Shown one piece after another: positions 49,792 through 60,904 of a stretch of 64,000 nt of DNA. Made by a program: the position numbers and the translations under genes. The stretch is from Candidatus Eiseniibacteriota bacterium (GTDB lineage: Bacteria; Eisenbacteria; RBG-16-71-46), in the NCBI GenBank assembly GCA_016178725.1, contig JACOSV010000018.1:29518-93517 (forward strand), in the 5' to 3' direction. The notes below the pieces were generated by a model. It ran no database searches and was not told where the DNA came from. It worked only from the letters and a program-made list of their open reading frames with translations. Position 1 is the stretch's first letter, and each line of letters begins with the position of its first letter.

Positions 49792-51432
49792 GTGTGGCAC
49801 GGGCGCCACGTCCCCGAGGACGGCGACTACTGCATCGCCGAGGTGCCGGATGACGGGCCGGCGCTGCTCGTCGAGGTTCTCGGCGCCGAGGATCGTCCCG
49901 AGTGGGATGACCATGCCGTCGCCTCGCAGTTTCGCCTGCGCACGCGCTTCCCGCACGCCGCCGACGAGGAGGCCGCCGCATGCCACGCGCCCGGCGCGCA
50001 CGAACGGCGCGGTCGGCTCGACCTGCGCGAGACGCTGACGTTCACGATCGACCCCGAGGACGCGCGCGACCACGACGACGCGCTCTCGGTCGTCCCCGCC
50101 GGCCGCGGGCGGTGGGAGGTCGGCGTCCACATCGCCGACGTCTCCCACTATGTGCGGCCCGGCTCGGCCCTCGACCGCGAGGCCGAGCGCCGCGGCACCA
50201 GCGTCTACCTTCCGGGCGGGGTGATCCCGATGCTTCCGGAGCGCCTCTCGGGCGATCTCTGCTCGCTGCGACCCGGCGAGGACCGCCTCGCCCTCTCGGT
50301 GATCGTGCGCCTCGATGCCGCGGGCGACGTCGAGGACGCGCGTTTCGCCGAGACGGTGATCCGCAGCGCCCATCGCTTCCACTACGGCGAGGTGCAGGTC
50401 GCGCTCGACGGCGTGCGACGGCTCCCCGGCGCCGCGCAGCACGCGGTCGAAACGCTGATGACCCTCGCGCGCGGCCTGCGCGGCCGCCGGCGCGCGGCCG
50501 GGGCCCTCGACCTCGACGTGCCGGAGGTCAAGGCCTGGGTGGACGAGCGCGGCCGAACGGTGCGCTTCGAGCGCCGCGCCCACCTCGAGAGCCACGAGCT
50601 GATCGAGGAGTTCATGCTGCTCGCCAATCGGTGCGTCGGCGCCGCCGCGGCGCGCGGCGGCGCGGCGGCCGGACCGGGCGGCGGCCTGCTCTACCGCGTG
50701 CACGATCCGCCGGGCGAGCGGAAGCTCGAGGACCTCGACCGCATGCTCAAAGCCCTCGCGCTGCCGCGGCCGGGCGATCTCCGCGACCCGGCGCGCGCGC
50801 TGCAGACGATCCTCGCCGTGCGCCTCGATCCGCCGCGGCGCCGTCTCGTCCATCGCCTGGTGCTGCGCTCGCTCGCCCGCGCGCGCTATTTCGAGCGCGA
50901 CACCGGGCACTTCGGGCTCGCCGCCCGCGAGTACTGCCACTTCACGTCGCCGATCCGGCGCTATCCCGATCTCCACAACCATCGCCGCGTGCGCGAGTGG
51001 ATCCGCGGCCGGCCGAGCGGCGCGTGGGATCCCGCGGCGCTCGAGGCGCTGGCGACGCGCACGAGCGCGACCGAGCAGAACGCCGCCGAGGCCGAGCGCG
51101 AGGCGACGAAGGTGAAGGGCCTGCGCGTGCTCGAAGGGCGACTCGGAGAGCGGGCTTCGGGTATCATCACCGGGTTCATCCCCCTGGGGTTCTTCGTCGA
51201 GCTCGACGACGAGCCGCTCGAGGGTTTCGTGAGGGTCGGGCACGATCTGGACGACCACTTCGTGCTCGATCCGTCCGGCGTGCGGATGATGGGACGCCGC
51301 AGCCGGCGTCGTTTCAGCCTCGGAGATCCGGTTCGTGTGATCGTCGCGCGCGTCGACGTGCCGGCCCGCGAGTGCGACTTCGCGCTCGAGCTGCCGCAGC
51401 GCCGCCGCCATCCCCATTCGAGGAGAGCCTGA
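49792..51432 (+). CDS. RNase II/RNase R-family 3'-5' exoribonuclease
   Basis: 546 aa from GTG at 49792. RNB active site FTIDPEDARDHDDALSV with the metal-binding Asp residues; also VGVHIADVSHYVRPGS and YCHFTSPIRRYPDLHNHR. A C-terminal S1 domain (SGIITGFIPLGFFVELDD) is present. Family members are often over 600 aa. The frame stays open upstream to 49513 and its residues (ARRLLGRAHFARGRWTFDPA) look like the cold-shock domain, but there is no canonical start codon there. The N-terminus is therefore uncertain. Confidence 0.88.
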   Translation: MWHGRHVPEDGDYCIAEVPDDGPALLVEVLGAEDRPEWDDHAVASQFRLRTRFPHAADEEAAACHAPGAHERRGRLDLRETLTFTIDPEDARDHDDALSVVPAGRGRWEVGVHIADVSHYVRPGSALDREAERRGTSVYLPGGVIPMLPERLSGDLCSLRPGEDRLALSVIVRLDAAGDVEDARFAETVIRSAHRFHYGEVQVALDGVRRLPGAAQHAVETLMTLARGLRGRRRAAGALDLDVPEVKAWVDERGRTVRFERRAHLESHELIEEFMLLANRCVGAAAARGGAAAGPGGGLLYRVHDPPGERKLEDLDRMLKALALPRPGDLRDPARALQTILAVRLDPPRRRLVHRLVLRSLARARYFERDTGHFGLAAREYCHFTSPIRRYPDLHNHRRVREWIRGRPSGAWDPAALEALATRTSATEQNAAEAEREATKVKGLRVLEGRLGERASGIITGFIPLGFFVELDDEPLEGFVRVGHDLDDHFVLDPSGVRMMGRRSRRRFSLGDPVRVIVARVDVPARECDFALELPQRRRHPHSRRA

Positions 51433-52019
51433 TGCCGCAGAAGAAGGCCGTGCGCAGGAGGGAACGGCGCCGCATGTCGCGCGCCGACGCGCAGCTCAGC
51501 ATGCGCGTCGAGGGAGCCGGCGCCGACAGCGCACTCGCGTCGATCGTCACCGAGAGCCGCAACATCTCGGGCAGCGGTATCTACTGTCTCTCGCCGCACT
51601 ACGTCGCGCCGCTCTCCAAGATCGCGGTCACGATCGTTCTTCCGGGGCTTCCGGGCCGGATGCCGCGCCAGCGCCTGCTCAAGTGTGAGGGCCTCGTGGT
51701 CCGCTGCCAGAACCAGTCGGCGGGCGCGGGGCGCGCGTTCGAACTCGCGTGCAGTTTCCTCGGACTCGAAGAGTCGTCGCGCCAGCTGCTCGATGAATAC
51801 GTGATGTGGCGGAACATCGAAGCCATGCGCCATCCCGCGGCCGGCGCGCGGCGCGTGCGAAACGGCGCCGCCCGCACCAACCGCACGGGCAGTGGCGGAC
51901 GCGCCCCGGCCGCGCGTGCGACCAGCGGCACGGCCGCCACGCGCGCGACGACGCGGCGGCGCGCCGCGGCGGCCGGCGCGGGCAGCGCCGCATCGCGCAG
52001 GCGCCGCACGCTCCACTAG
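51432..52019 (+). CDS. PilZ-domain protein with basic disordered tail
   Basis: 195 aa, TGATG overlap with the exonuclease gene, AGGAG upstream. An Arg-rich N-terminus (RRRERRR) and NISGSG fit the RxxxR and (D/N)xSxxG c-di-GMP-binding motifs. Residues about 130-195 are a low-complexity Ala/Arg/Thr stretch, likely nucleic-acid or surface binding. The role is unassigned; coupling to an RNase is notable. Confidence 0.72.
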   Translation: MPQKKAVRRRERRRMSRADAQLSMRVEGAGADSALASIVTESRNISGSGIYCLSPHYVAPLSKIAVTIVLPGLPGRMPRQRLLKCEGLVVRCQNQSAGAGRAFELACSFLGLEESSRQLLDEYVMWRNIEAMRHPAAGARRVRNGAARTNRTGSGGRAPAARATSGTAATRATTRRRAAAAGAGSAASRRRRTLH

Positions 52020-52021
52020 GC

Positions 52022-53389
52022 ATGGCAACGGCCGACCCGGTCACCCTCGTCGTGCGGCCGGGCCGCCCGCTTGGCGGCGCCTTCACGCCGCCCGGCGACA
52101 AATCGATCACGCACCGTGCGTTCCTGCTCGGTCTCCTCGCCGAGGGCGAGACGAGCGTCGAGGCGGCGAATCCCGGCGCGGACGGGGCGGCGACCCTGTC
52201 GTGCGCCGCGGCGCTCGGCGCGCGCGTTCAGTCGCGCGACGGCGTGATCCGCATCGCCGGCCGGGGCGGGGCGCTGGTCGAGCCCGACCGCGTGCTCGAC
52301 TGCGGGAACTCGGGCACGACGCTGCGGCTCCTCGCCGGCGTCCTCGCTTCGCAGCCGTTCCTCGCGGTCTTGAGCGGCGACGCCTCGCTCAACGCCCGTC
52401 CGGTCGCACGGGTGATCGAGCCGCTGCGCCGGATGGGCGCGTCGCTGCACGCGCGGGACGGCGACCGGCTGCCGCCGCTGGTCGTCCGCGGCGCCGCGCT
52501 CACGGGCGTGGAATTCGACGCCCCGACCGCAAGCGCCCAGGTCGCGTCGTCGATCCTACTCGCCGGCCTCGGCGCGCGCGGCGTGACGTCGGTCGGCACC
52601 ACGGCCGGCGTGCGCGACCACACGCCCCGGATGCTCGAGCGTTTCGGCCTTCCGATCCGCGCGCAGGGCGGCGACGGCGGGGTGACGCGGTGGACGGTCG
52701 AGGGCCCGGTCGTGCCGCGCGCGGCGCGCGTGCGCATCCCCGGCGACTTCTCCGCGGCCGCGTTCTTTCTCGCCGCCGCGGCGGCGACGCCGGGGGCGCG
52801 CGTCACCGCCCGCGGCGTGAGCCTCAATCCCACACGCACCGGCCTGCTCGCGACGCTCGAGGCGATGGGAGCGATGGTCGAGACGCGCGCGATCGCGGCG
52901 TCGCCGGCGGACGGCACGGGCGGCGAGCCGGTGGGCGAGATCACGGTCACCGGGCCCGACCGCCTCGAGGCGACGACGATCGCGCCCGATCGCGTCGCCG
53001 CGATGATCGACGAGATCCCGGCGTGGGCGATCGCCGCGAGCGCGGCGCGCGGCGTGTCGCGGCTCACCGGCGCCGGCGAGCTGCGCATCAAGGAGAGCGA
53101 CCGCATCGCGGCGCTGGCCGTAAACCTCGAGCGCCTCGGCATCGCGGTCGAGGAGCTGCCCGACGGCCTCGCGATCACCGGCGGACGTGTCGCGGGCGGG
53201 ACGGTGGACGCGGCGCTGGACCATCGCATCGCGATGGCGTTCGCGGTGCTCGCGACGCGGGCATCCGGCCCGGTCGTCATCCACGGCGCGGGCGGGATCG
53301 CCACGTCGTATCCCGGTTTCGCCGACGCGCTCGCGGCACTCGGCGGCGACGTCACGTCGGGCGATGCGGCCGTCGCGGCGCGCGGGTGA
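52022..53389 (+). CDS. aroA: 3-phosphoshikimate 1-carboxyvinyltransferase (EPSP synthase)
   Basis: 455 aa. Sixth step of the shikimate pathway. Substrate motifs: PPGDKSITHRAFLLG, DCGNSGTTLRLLAG, RIPGDFSAAAFFLAAA and ELRIKESDRI. The GNSGTTLRL form resembles class II enzymes such as that of Bacillus. Starts the aroA-cmk-plsC-rpsA series. Confidence 0.95.
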   Translation: MATADPVTLVVRPGRPLGGAFTPPGDKSITHRAFLLGLLAEGETSVEAANPGADGAATLSCAAALGARVQSRDGVIRIAGRGGALVEPDRVLDCGNSGTTLRLLAGVLASQPFLAVLSGDASLNARPVARVIEPLRRMGASLHARDGDRLPPLVVRGAALTGVEFDAPTASAQVASSILLAGLGARGVTSVGTTAGVRDHTPRMLERFGLPIRAQGGDGGVTRWTVEGPVVPRAARVRIPGDFSAAAFFLAAAAATPGARVTARGVSLNPTRTGLLATLEAMGAMVETRAIAASPADGTGGEPVGEITVTGPDRLEATTIAPDRVAAMIDEIPAWAIAASAARGVSRLTGAGELRIKESDRIAALAVNLERLGIAVEELPDGLAITGGRVAGGTVDAALDHRIAMAFAVLATRASGPVVIHGAGGIATSYPGFADALAALGGDVTSGDAAVAARG

Positions 53390-53393
53390 GGCG

Positions 53394-54140
53394 ATGAGTT
53401 TCGCGGTCACGATCGACGGCCCGGCGGCGGCGGGGAAGAGCACCACCGCACGCGGCGTCGCCTCGCGCCTCGGCTTCCTCTACGTCGACACCGGCGCGCT
53501 CTACCGCGCGATCGCGCTCAAGGTGCAGCAGGGCGGGATCCCGCCCGACGATCGCGACGCGGTCGAGCGGCTGGCGCGCGAGACGCAGGTCGCGCTGTCG
53601 GGCGCCCCCGACCATCCGCGCGTGTGGCTCGACGGCGCCGAGGTGAGCGACGAGATCCGCACGCCGGCGGTGAGCGAGCTCTCGTCGCGGCTCGCGGCGC
53701 AGCCGGCGGTGCGACGCCGGCTGATCGAGATCCAGCGCGCACTGCGCGACCGCGGGCCGCTGGTCGCCGAGGGCCGCGACCTCGGCACGGTCGTGTTCCC
53801 GGATGCCGAGATCAAGGTGTACCTGGATGCCGACCTCGACACACGCGCGCGCCGCCGGTTCCGTGAGCGCGAGCGCCTCGGCCTGCCGATGACGCTCGAC
53901 GAGGTGCGCGACGAGCTCGAGCGACGCGACGCCCGCGACCGCGGCCGTTCCGAGAGCCCGCTCGCCGTCCCCGAGGGGGCCCGGGTCCTCGACACCAGCG
54001 GCATGACGGTCGCGGACCAGATCGAGGCGGTGCTCGCGGTCGTGGCGTCCCATCCGGCGTTCCCGGCCGGGCCGGGGTGTCCGGGCGGCCGTGCCGACGA
54101 CCCGGTCCGCGAGCGCTCCGAGGGGGGCGCCGGCGATTAG
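53394..54140 (+). CDS. cmk: Cytidylate kinase
   Basis: 248 aa from ATG at 53394. P-loop GPAAAGKSTTARG; then LYVDTGALYRAIALK, EGRDLGTVVFPDAEIKVYL and DARDRGRSESPL. Phosphorylates CMP and dCMP. A roughly 20-residue Gly/Pro/Arg extension ends the protein. Conserved neighbour of aroA and rpsA. Confidence 0.96.
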   Translation: MSFAVTIDGPAAAGKSTTARGVASRLGFLYVDTGALYRAIALKVQQGGIPPDDRDAVERLARETQVALSGAPDHPRVWLDGAEVSDEIRTPAVSELSSRLAAQPAVRRRLIEIQRALRDRGPLVAEGRDLGTVVFPDAEIKVYLDADLDTRARRRFRERERLGLPMTLDEVRDELERRDARDRGRSESPLAVPEGARVLDTSGMTVADQIEAVLAVVASHPAFPAGPGCPGGRADDPVRERSEGGAGD

Positions 54141-54148
54141 GAGATTCG

Positions 54149-54796
54149 TTGCGCGGGTACTATAGTGCCGTGCTGCTGTTGGCTGGCGGATGTCTGCGGG
54201 TCCTCACGCGATACTCGGTGCGCGGGCGTAAGCACGTCCCCCTGCACGGGGGCGTCATCGTCGCCTCGAACCACGCATCGTATTTCGACCCGCCGTTGCT
54301 CGCCTGCGCGGCGCCGCGGGAGGTGCACTTCCTGGCCAAGGAAGAGCTCTTCCGCATCCCCGCGTTCGGCGCGCTCATCCGTTCGGTCAACGCGATCCCC
54401 ATCCGCAGGGGCGTGGCCGATCTTTCGGGATTGAGCCGCGCTACCGAGCGTCTCCGCGCGGGCGCGGCGCTGCTCATGTTCCCCGAGGGGAGCCGGATGC
54501 GGGACGGTGAGCTGCATTCGGCGCGTCCGGGCGTCGGGATGATGGCGGTGCAGGCCGACGTCCCGATCGTGCCCGCGTACGTTTCGGGCAGCCATCGCGA
54601 GAAGGACTGGTTCACGCGCGGCGTGCGCGTCCGGGTGACGTTCGGCCCGGCCCGCCCGTGGCGCGAGCTGGCGGGAGCGGATTCCGATCTCACGCCGGGT
54701 CGTGCGCTGTACCAGCGCATCGGCGCGGCGGTCATGCGCGAGATCGCGCTCCTCAAGGCGGAGCAGGAACGATCGGCTTCACGCGGAGCGGCCTGA
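54149..54796 (+). CDS. plsC: 1-acyl-glycerol-3-phosphate acyltransferase (PlsC family)
   Basis: 215 aa from TTG at 54149, chosen because AGGAG sits 5 nt upstream; the track start at 54077 lies inside cmk. Motifs I NHASYFDPP and III FPEGSRM define the family. An N-terminal hydrophobic segment (YYSAVLLLAGGCLRVL) anchors it to the inner membrane. Makes phosphatidic acid. Confidence 0.9.
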   Translation: MRGYYSAVLLLAGGCLRVLTRYSVRGRKHVPLHGGVIVASNHASYFDPPLLACAAPREVHFLAKEELFRIPAFGALIRSVNAIPIRRGVADLSGLSRATERLRAGAALLMFPEGSRMRDGELHSARPGVGMMAVQADVPIVPAYVSGSHREKDWFTRGVRVRVTFGPARPWRELAGADSDLTPGRALYQRIGAAVMREIALLKAEQERSASRGAA

Positions 54797-54855
54797 CGGT
54801 ACGGCCGGCAGGACGCTCCCTATCCGATACACGTCTGAAGGAGGCACACAGGTTC

Positions 54856-56670
<1,815 letters not shown>

Positions 56671-56678
56671 TCGTTCCG

Positions 56679-57671
56679 ATGAAGTATGGCGCGGCGGCGT
56701 GGCGACACGTCGCCGCGTTCTGCTTCCTGCTCCTGGCGGTCGGAAGCGGGACCGCCGCTCCGGCCGGAACGGCTCGGACACCCTCCGTCGCGACGGCCCC
56801 GCCTCCGACCGCGAAGCCCCGGACGCCTTCCGCGATGGCCGCTGCGCCGATGTCGCTGGGGGCATTGCTCGCGACGACGCCGGCGGACAGCCTGATCGGG
56901 CCGCTGCGGCGGTACGAGACGGATCGGTCGATGGCCGCAGCGGCGGGCGAGGCGGCACTCACGCTGGGCCGGCTGCACGCCGCGCGCGGCGAGTACCGTC
57001 CCGCCGCCGAGGCGTTCGCGCGCGCCGCCGCGCGGCTCGATCCGGCGCGCAAGCCCGAGGCGCGCCTCTGGCTCGGTTTCGCATGGCTCGCGCTCGGCGC
57101 GACCGACCAGGCACGCGCGGCGCTCGACGAGGTCGCGAGCGTTCCGGGCCCGCATCGCGCCGCGGCCCGGCTCGCCCTCGCGCAAGCGTGGGACGCCGCC
57201 CGGCGGCCCGACCGCGCCGCCGCGGTGCTCGAAGGCCTGCTCGCGGACGATCCCGGTGAAGCCGCGCCGGCGGCGCTCGATCGCCTCGCCACGCTCGACG
57301 ACGACGCCGGACACGCGGACCGGGCTCGCAGGCTGCGCGAGCGGCTGCTCCGCGACTTCCCGCGCAGCATCGAGGCCGCCGCCGCTCGCCGCGCCGTGTT
57401 CTCGGCCGCCGCGGCCCGTCCGGACGAGCGCCGCGTCGGCGGCATCGCGGTGGTGATCGGATCGTTCCTCGACGAGGCGCGTGCGCGTTCGCTCGCGTCC
57501 GCCGCCCGCTCCGCGGGATTCTCCGGCGCGACGGTGGTGAGCCAGGGGCAGGGGCTCGCCGCCGTGCACTCGGTGCGCATCGGCGTCTTCGCCACCGCCG
57601 CCGAGGCGCACCGCGCCGCCGATCAGGCCGAGAAGGCGCTCGGCGTCTCCGCGGAGCTGACGCGCCCCTGA
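56679..57671 (+). CDS. Exported TPR-SPOR domain protein
   Basis: 330 aa from ATG at 56679, 8 bp after rpsA. A signal peptide (HVAAFCFLLLAVGSGTAAPAG), an Ala/Pro-rich linker, TPR-like helices (ALTLGRLHAARGEYRPAAEAFARAA) and a C-terminal SPOR domain (IAVVIGSFLDEARARSLASAARSAGFSGATV). SPOR domains bind denuded peptidoglycan, so a periplasmic cell-wall or division role is likely. Confidence 0.78.
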   Translation: MKYGAAAWRHVAAFCFLLLAVGSGTAAPAGTARTPSVATAPPPTAKPRTPSAMAAAPMSLGALLATTPADSLIGPLRRYETDRSMAAAAGEAALTLGRLHAARGEYRPAAEAFARAAARLDPARKPEARLWLGFAWLALGATDQARAALDEVASVPGPHRAAARLALAQAWDAARRPDRAAAVLEGLLADDPGEAAPAALDRLATLDDDAGHADRARRLRERLLRDFPRSIEAAAARRAVFSAAAARPDERRVGGIAVVIGSFLDEARARSLASAARSAGFSGATVVSQGQGLAAVHSVRIGVFATAAEAHRAADQAEKALGVSAELTRP

Positions 57672-57697
57672 CGCTGGCCGCGCGCCGTGTCAGCCCG

Positions 57698-57703
57698 TAT
57701 TCT
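57698..57703 (+). promoter_or_regulatory. -10 box of mutS (leaderless candidate)
   Basis: TATTCT ends 6 nt before the mutS ATG. No convincing -35 box is visible at 17 bp. Confidence 0.35.
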
Positions 57704-57709
57704 GCGCGC

Positions 57710-60388
57710 ATGAGGCCGCCTCCGCCGATGCCCGCCGATCCCGCTGCGTCACCCGCCCGCGGGCGCCCGCGCGCCCCGGACCGTTCGCCGCTCATGGAGC
57801 AGTACCGCGGCGTCAAGCGCGCGCATCCCGACGCGTTCCTGTTCTTCCGCCTCGGCGACTTCTACGAGATGTTCTTCGACGACGCGGTGCGCGGCGCCGC
57901 GCTGCTCGGGCTCACGCTCACGTCGCGCAACAAACAGGATCCCGCGCCCATCCCGATGTGCGGCATCCCATGGCACCAGCGCGACGCGTACGTCGCACGG
58001 CTGCTGCGGCTCGGGCACAAGGTCGCGATCTGCGATCAGCTCGAGGACGCCGCCACGGCGAAGGGCATCGTCCAGCGCGGCGTGACCGAGGTGCTCACGC
58101 CCGGCTCGGTGATGGCCGAGGGCTTCGTCGAGCCCGCCGCGAACAACTTTCTCGCCGCGCTCTGGCCGGCGGGCGATTCGCTCGGCGTCTGCCTGATCGA
58201 CACCTCGACGGGCGAGGTCAAGCTCGCCGAGCCGCCGTGGGACGAAGCCTCCGCGTTCCTCGCGCGGCTCGGCGTTTCGGAGTGGGTCGTACCCGAGGCC
58301 GACGCGCTCGTCGAACCCGCGCGCGGGCGGCTCGACGCCGCGCGCCGCGGCCTCGCCGGCGCCGTGAGCCCGATGCCGATCGCGGCGTTTCTCGCGGGCG
58401 ATCCGCTCGCCGACCGCTGGGGCGCCGAGGGCGCGCGCGAAGCCGCCGCGGCGCCCGAGGCCGCTCGGGCGGCGGCCGCCGCGATCGCCTACCTCGAGCG
58501 CGTGCAGGGCGGTCCGGCGCGCCAGCTCGTCCGGATCGAGCGCTGGAGCGCCGCGGGGACGATGACGGTCGATGCGACGACGGCGCGTCACCTCGAGCTC
58601 TTTCAGCATGCCCCCGGCGGTGAGGCGCGTCACACGCTCTGGCACCACGTGAACCTGTGCGTCACGGCGCTCGGCGCGCGCCGCCTGCGCGCGTGGCTCG
58701 AGCGCCCGCTCGCGACCCTCGCGCCGCTCGTCGCCCGCCAGGACGCGGTCGAGCGCTGGATCGCAGCCGGGGCCGCGCGCGGCGAGGTCCGCGAAGCGCT
58801 GCGCGGCATGCCCGATCTCGAGCGTCTCGCGGCACGCATCGTCTGCGAGCGCGCCACGCCGCGCGACCTGGGCGCGCTGCGCGACGCGCTCGCGCGCCTG
58901 CCGCATCTCGCGGCGCGGATCGACGCGAGCGGCGTTCCGATGTCCTCGCCGGCGCGCGCGGCGCTCGCCGGAATCCCCGCGCTCGAGTCGCGGCTCGCTG
59001 CCGCGCTGGTGGACGAGCCGCCGGCGATCGCGCGCGAGGGCGGCATCGTGCGGAGCGGATTCGACGAGCTGCGCGACCGCCTCGATCAAGTCGCGCACTC
59101 CGGCAAGCGCTGGATCATGGACCTCGAGGCCGCGGAGCGCGCGCGCACCGGCATCCCGAGCCTCAAGGTCGGCTTCAACCGTGTGTTCGGCTACTACCTC
59201 GAAGTGACGCGGCCGCATCTCGCGCGCGTGCCCGCCGACTACGAGCGGCGCCAGACGCTCACCACCGCCGAGCGCTTCGTCACGCCGGAGCTCAAGACCA
59301 AGGAAGGCGAGGTGCTGGGCGCCGAGGAACGTCTCGTGGCGCGCGAGATCGAGCTGTTCACCGCGCTGCGCGCCGAGGCGGCGACGCACCGCGCGGCGAT
59401 CGAGCGAGCCGCCGACGCGCTGGCGGCGCTGGACGCCGAGTCCACGCTCGCCGAGGCCGCCGCGCGCTACGGCTGGACGCGTCCGAGGCTCGAAGACTCC
59501 GACCGGCTGACCCTCGATGGCGCGCGTCACCCGGTGGTCGAGCGCCTGCTGCCGGGCGGCGAGTTCGTGCCCAACGACTGCGCGCTCGACGGCGCGCGGC
59601 GCCAGATCCTGCTCCTCACCGGGCCCAACATGGGCGGCAAGAGCACCTACCTGCGTCAGATCGCGCTCGCGGTGCTGCTCGCGCAGGCGGGATCGTTCGT
59701 GCCCGCGACGCGCGCCGAGATCGGGCTCGTCGACCGGCTGTTCACGCGCGTCGGCGCGAGCGACCGGCTCGGCGCGGGCGAGAGCACGTTCATGGTCGAG
59801 ATGCGCGAGACGGCCGCGATCCTCGCCGCCGCGACGCCGCGGTCATTGGTGCTCCTCGACGAGCTGGGCCGCGGCACCGCGACCTACGACGGCCTCGCGC
59901 TCGCGTGGGCGGTGACGGAGTTCCTGCACGCGGGCGGGGGCCCCAGGCCGCGCACCCTGTTCGCGACGCACTACCACGAGCTGACGCAGCTCGCCGGCAC
60001 GCTGCCCCGGCTCGCCAACGTGCACGCGACCGTGAAGGAGTGGGGCGACGAGGTGGTGTTCCTGCACCGCATCGCCGAAGGCGCCGCCGATCGCTCCTAC
60101 GGGATCCAGGTGGCGCAGCGGGCGGGGCTGCCGGCGCCGGTCGTGGCGCGGGCGCGCGAGGTGCTGCGCGAGCTCGAGCGCGAGCGCACCGTCGAACACC
60201 TCGAGGCCGCGGAAGCCGGGGGATCGTTGCCGCTGTTCGCGGCCGCGCCGGCGCCGGCGCATCCGGTGATCGCCGAACTCGAGAGGCTCGACCCGGAACG
60301 CCTCACGCCGCTCGAAGCCCTCGAGCGGCTCGCGCGCTGGAAGCGCGAGGTCGGCGGGGGCGGGGGCGGCGGGCGGCCGAACGCCTAG
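57710..60388 (+). CDS. mutS: DNA mismatch repair protein MutS
   Basis: 892 aa. Mismatch-recognition FYEM motif (RLGDFYEMFFDDA), connector and lever domains, then ATPase Walker A TGPNMGGKSTYLRQ, GAGESTFMVEM and Walker B LVLLDELGRGTATYDG. The end, SLPLFA...LERLDPERLTPLEALERLARWK, is the MutS C-terminal signature. A short Pro-rich N-terminal extension precedes PLMEQYRGVK. Its stop overlaps the stop of the convergent STAS gene. Confidence 0.97.
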   Translation: MRPPPPMPADPAASPARGRPRAPDRSPLMEQYRGVKRAHPDAFLFFRLGDFYEMFFDDAVRGAALLGLTLTSRNKQDPAPIPMCGIPWHQRDAYVARLLRLGHKVAICDQLEDAATAKGIVQRGVTEVLTPGSVMAEGFVEPAANNFLAALWPAGDSLGVCLIDTSTGEVKLAEPPWDEASAFLARLGVSEWVVPEADALVEPARGRLDAARRGLAGAVSPMPIAAFLAGDPLADRWGAEGAREAAAAPEAARAAAAAIAYLERVQGGPARQLVRIERWSAAGTMTVDATTARHLELFQHAPGGEARHTLWHHVNLCVTALGARRLRAWLERPLATLAPLVARQDAVERWIAAGAARGEVREALRGMPDLERLAARIVCERATPRDLGALRDALARLPHLAARIDASGVPMSSPARAALAGIPALESRLAAALVDEPPAIAREGGIVRSGFDELRDRLDQVAHSGKRWIMDLEAAERARTGIPSLKVGFNRVFGYYLEVTRPHLARVPADYERRQTLTTAERFVTPELKTKEGEVLGAEERLVAREIELFTALRAEAATHRAAIERAADALAALDAESTLAEAAARYGWTRPRLEDSDRLTLDGARHPVVERLLPGGEFVPNDCALDGARRQILLLTGPNMGGKSTYLRQIALAVLLAQAGSFVPATRAEIGLVDRLFTRVGASDRLGAGESTFMVEMRETAAILAAATPRSLVLLDELGRGTATYDGLALAWAVTEFLHAGGGPRPRTLFATHYHELTQLAGTLPRLANVHATVKEWGDEVVFLHRIAEGAADRSYGIQVAQRAGLPAPVVARAREVLRELERERTVEHLEAAEAGGSLPLFAAAPAPAHPVIAELERLDPERLTPLEALERLARWKREVGGGGGGGRPNA

Positions 60389-60741
60389 GCGTCGGCCGGG
60401 CTCATCGCGAACGCAGCGAGCGCTTCGACCTGCGTCGGATAGTGGCCGAAGATGTTGATCAGCTTCGCCACCACCAGCGCGCTGGTCATCCGGCGCTGCA
60501 GGCCGCACAGCTTGATGCTCGCGTTGCGACCCGCGTAGTTGCGATACGCCTCGACCAGGACACCGATCGCGGTCGAGTTCATCATGCTGCACTCGGAGAG
60601 ATCGAGCAGCAATCGCGTGTTGCCGCCCACCGCTTCGTCGAGGATCGCCTTGCGGAGCTGATCGGTCTCGTCCCCGCCCCAGAACTCGCCGCCCGCCTGA
60701 ATCACGGTCACGCCCGCTTCGACCCTGCGTCGCACGCTCAT
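60385..60741 (-). CDS. STAS-domain protein 3
   Basis: 118 aa from ATG at 60741 (GGGGAGAACGTG directly upstream); the track's longer start is unsupported. Single STAS domain: GGDETDQLRKAILDEAVGGNTRL, then the switch MMNSTAIGVL with Thr in the phosphorylation position. Closest in the window to STAS 2. It ends 4 bp inside mutS on the opposite strand. No kinase lies nearby. Confidence 0.82.
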   Translation of the reverse strand: MSVRRRVEAGVTVIQAGGEFWGGDETDQLRKAILDEAVGGNTRLLLDLSECSMMNSTAIGVLVEAYRNYAGRNASIKLCGLQRRMTSALVVAKLINIFGHYPTQVEALAAFAMSPADA

Positions 60742-60904
60742 CACGTTCTCCCCGCGCGCCGACCCCGCCCTCCCGGCGCGGACGCGCCGGAGCGGCAAGG
60801 ATCGAGATACGGGACGCCGTCGGCGACCGCGACTCGACGGGGCAGGGAATGGGCGGGGGGCCGGGTGCGATGTCGCGTCGGCTTCACGACGTCCACATCA
60901 ATTG

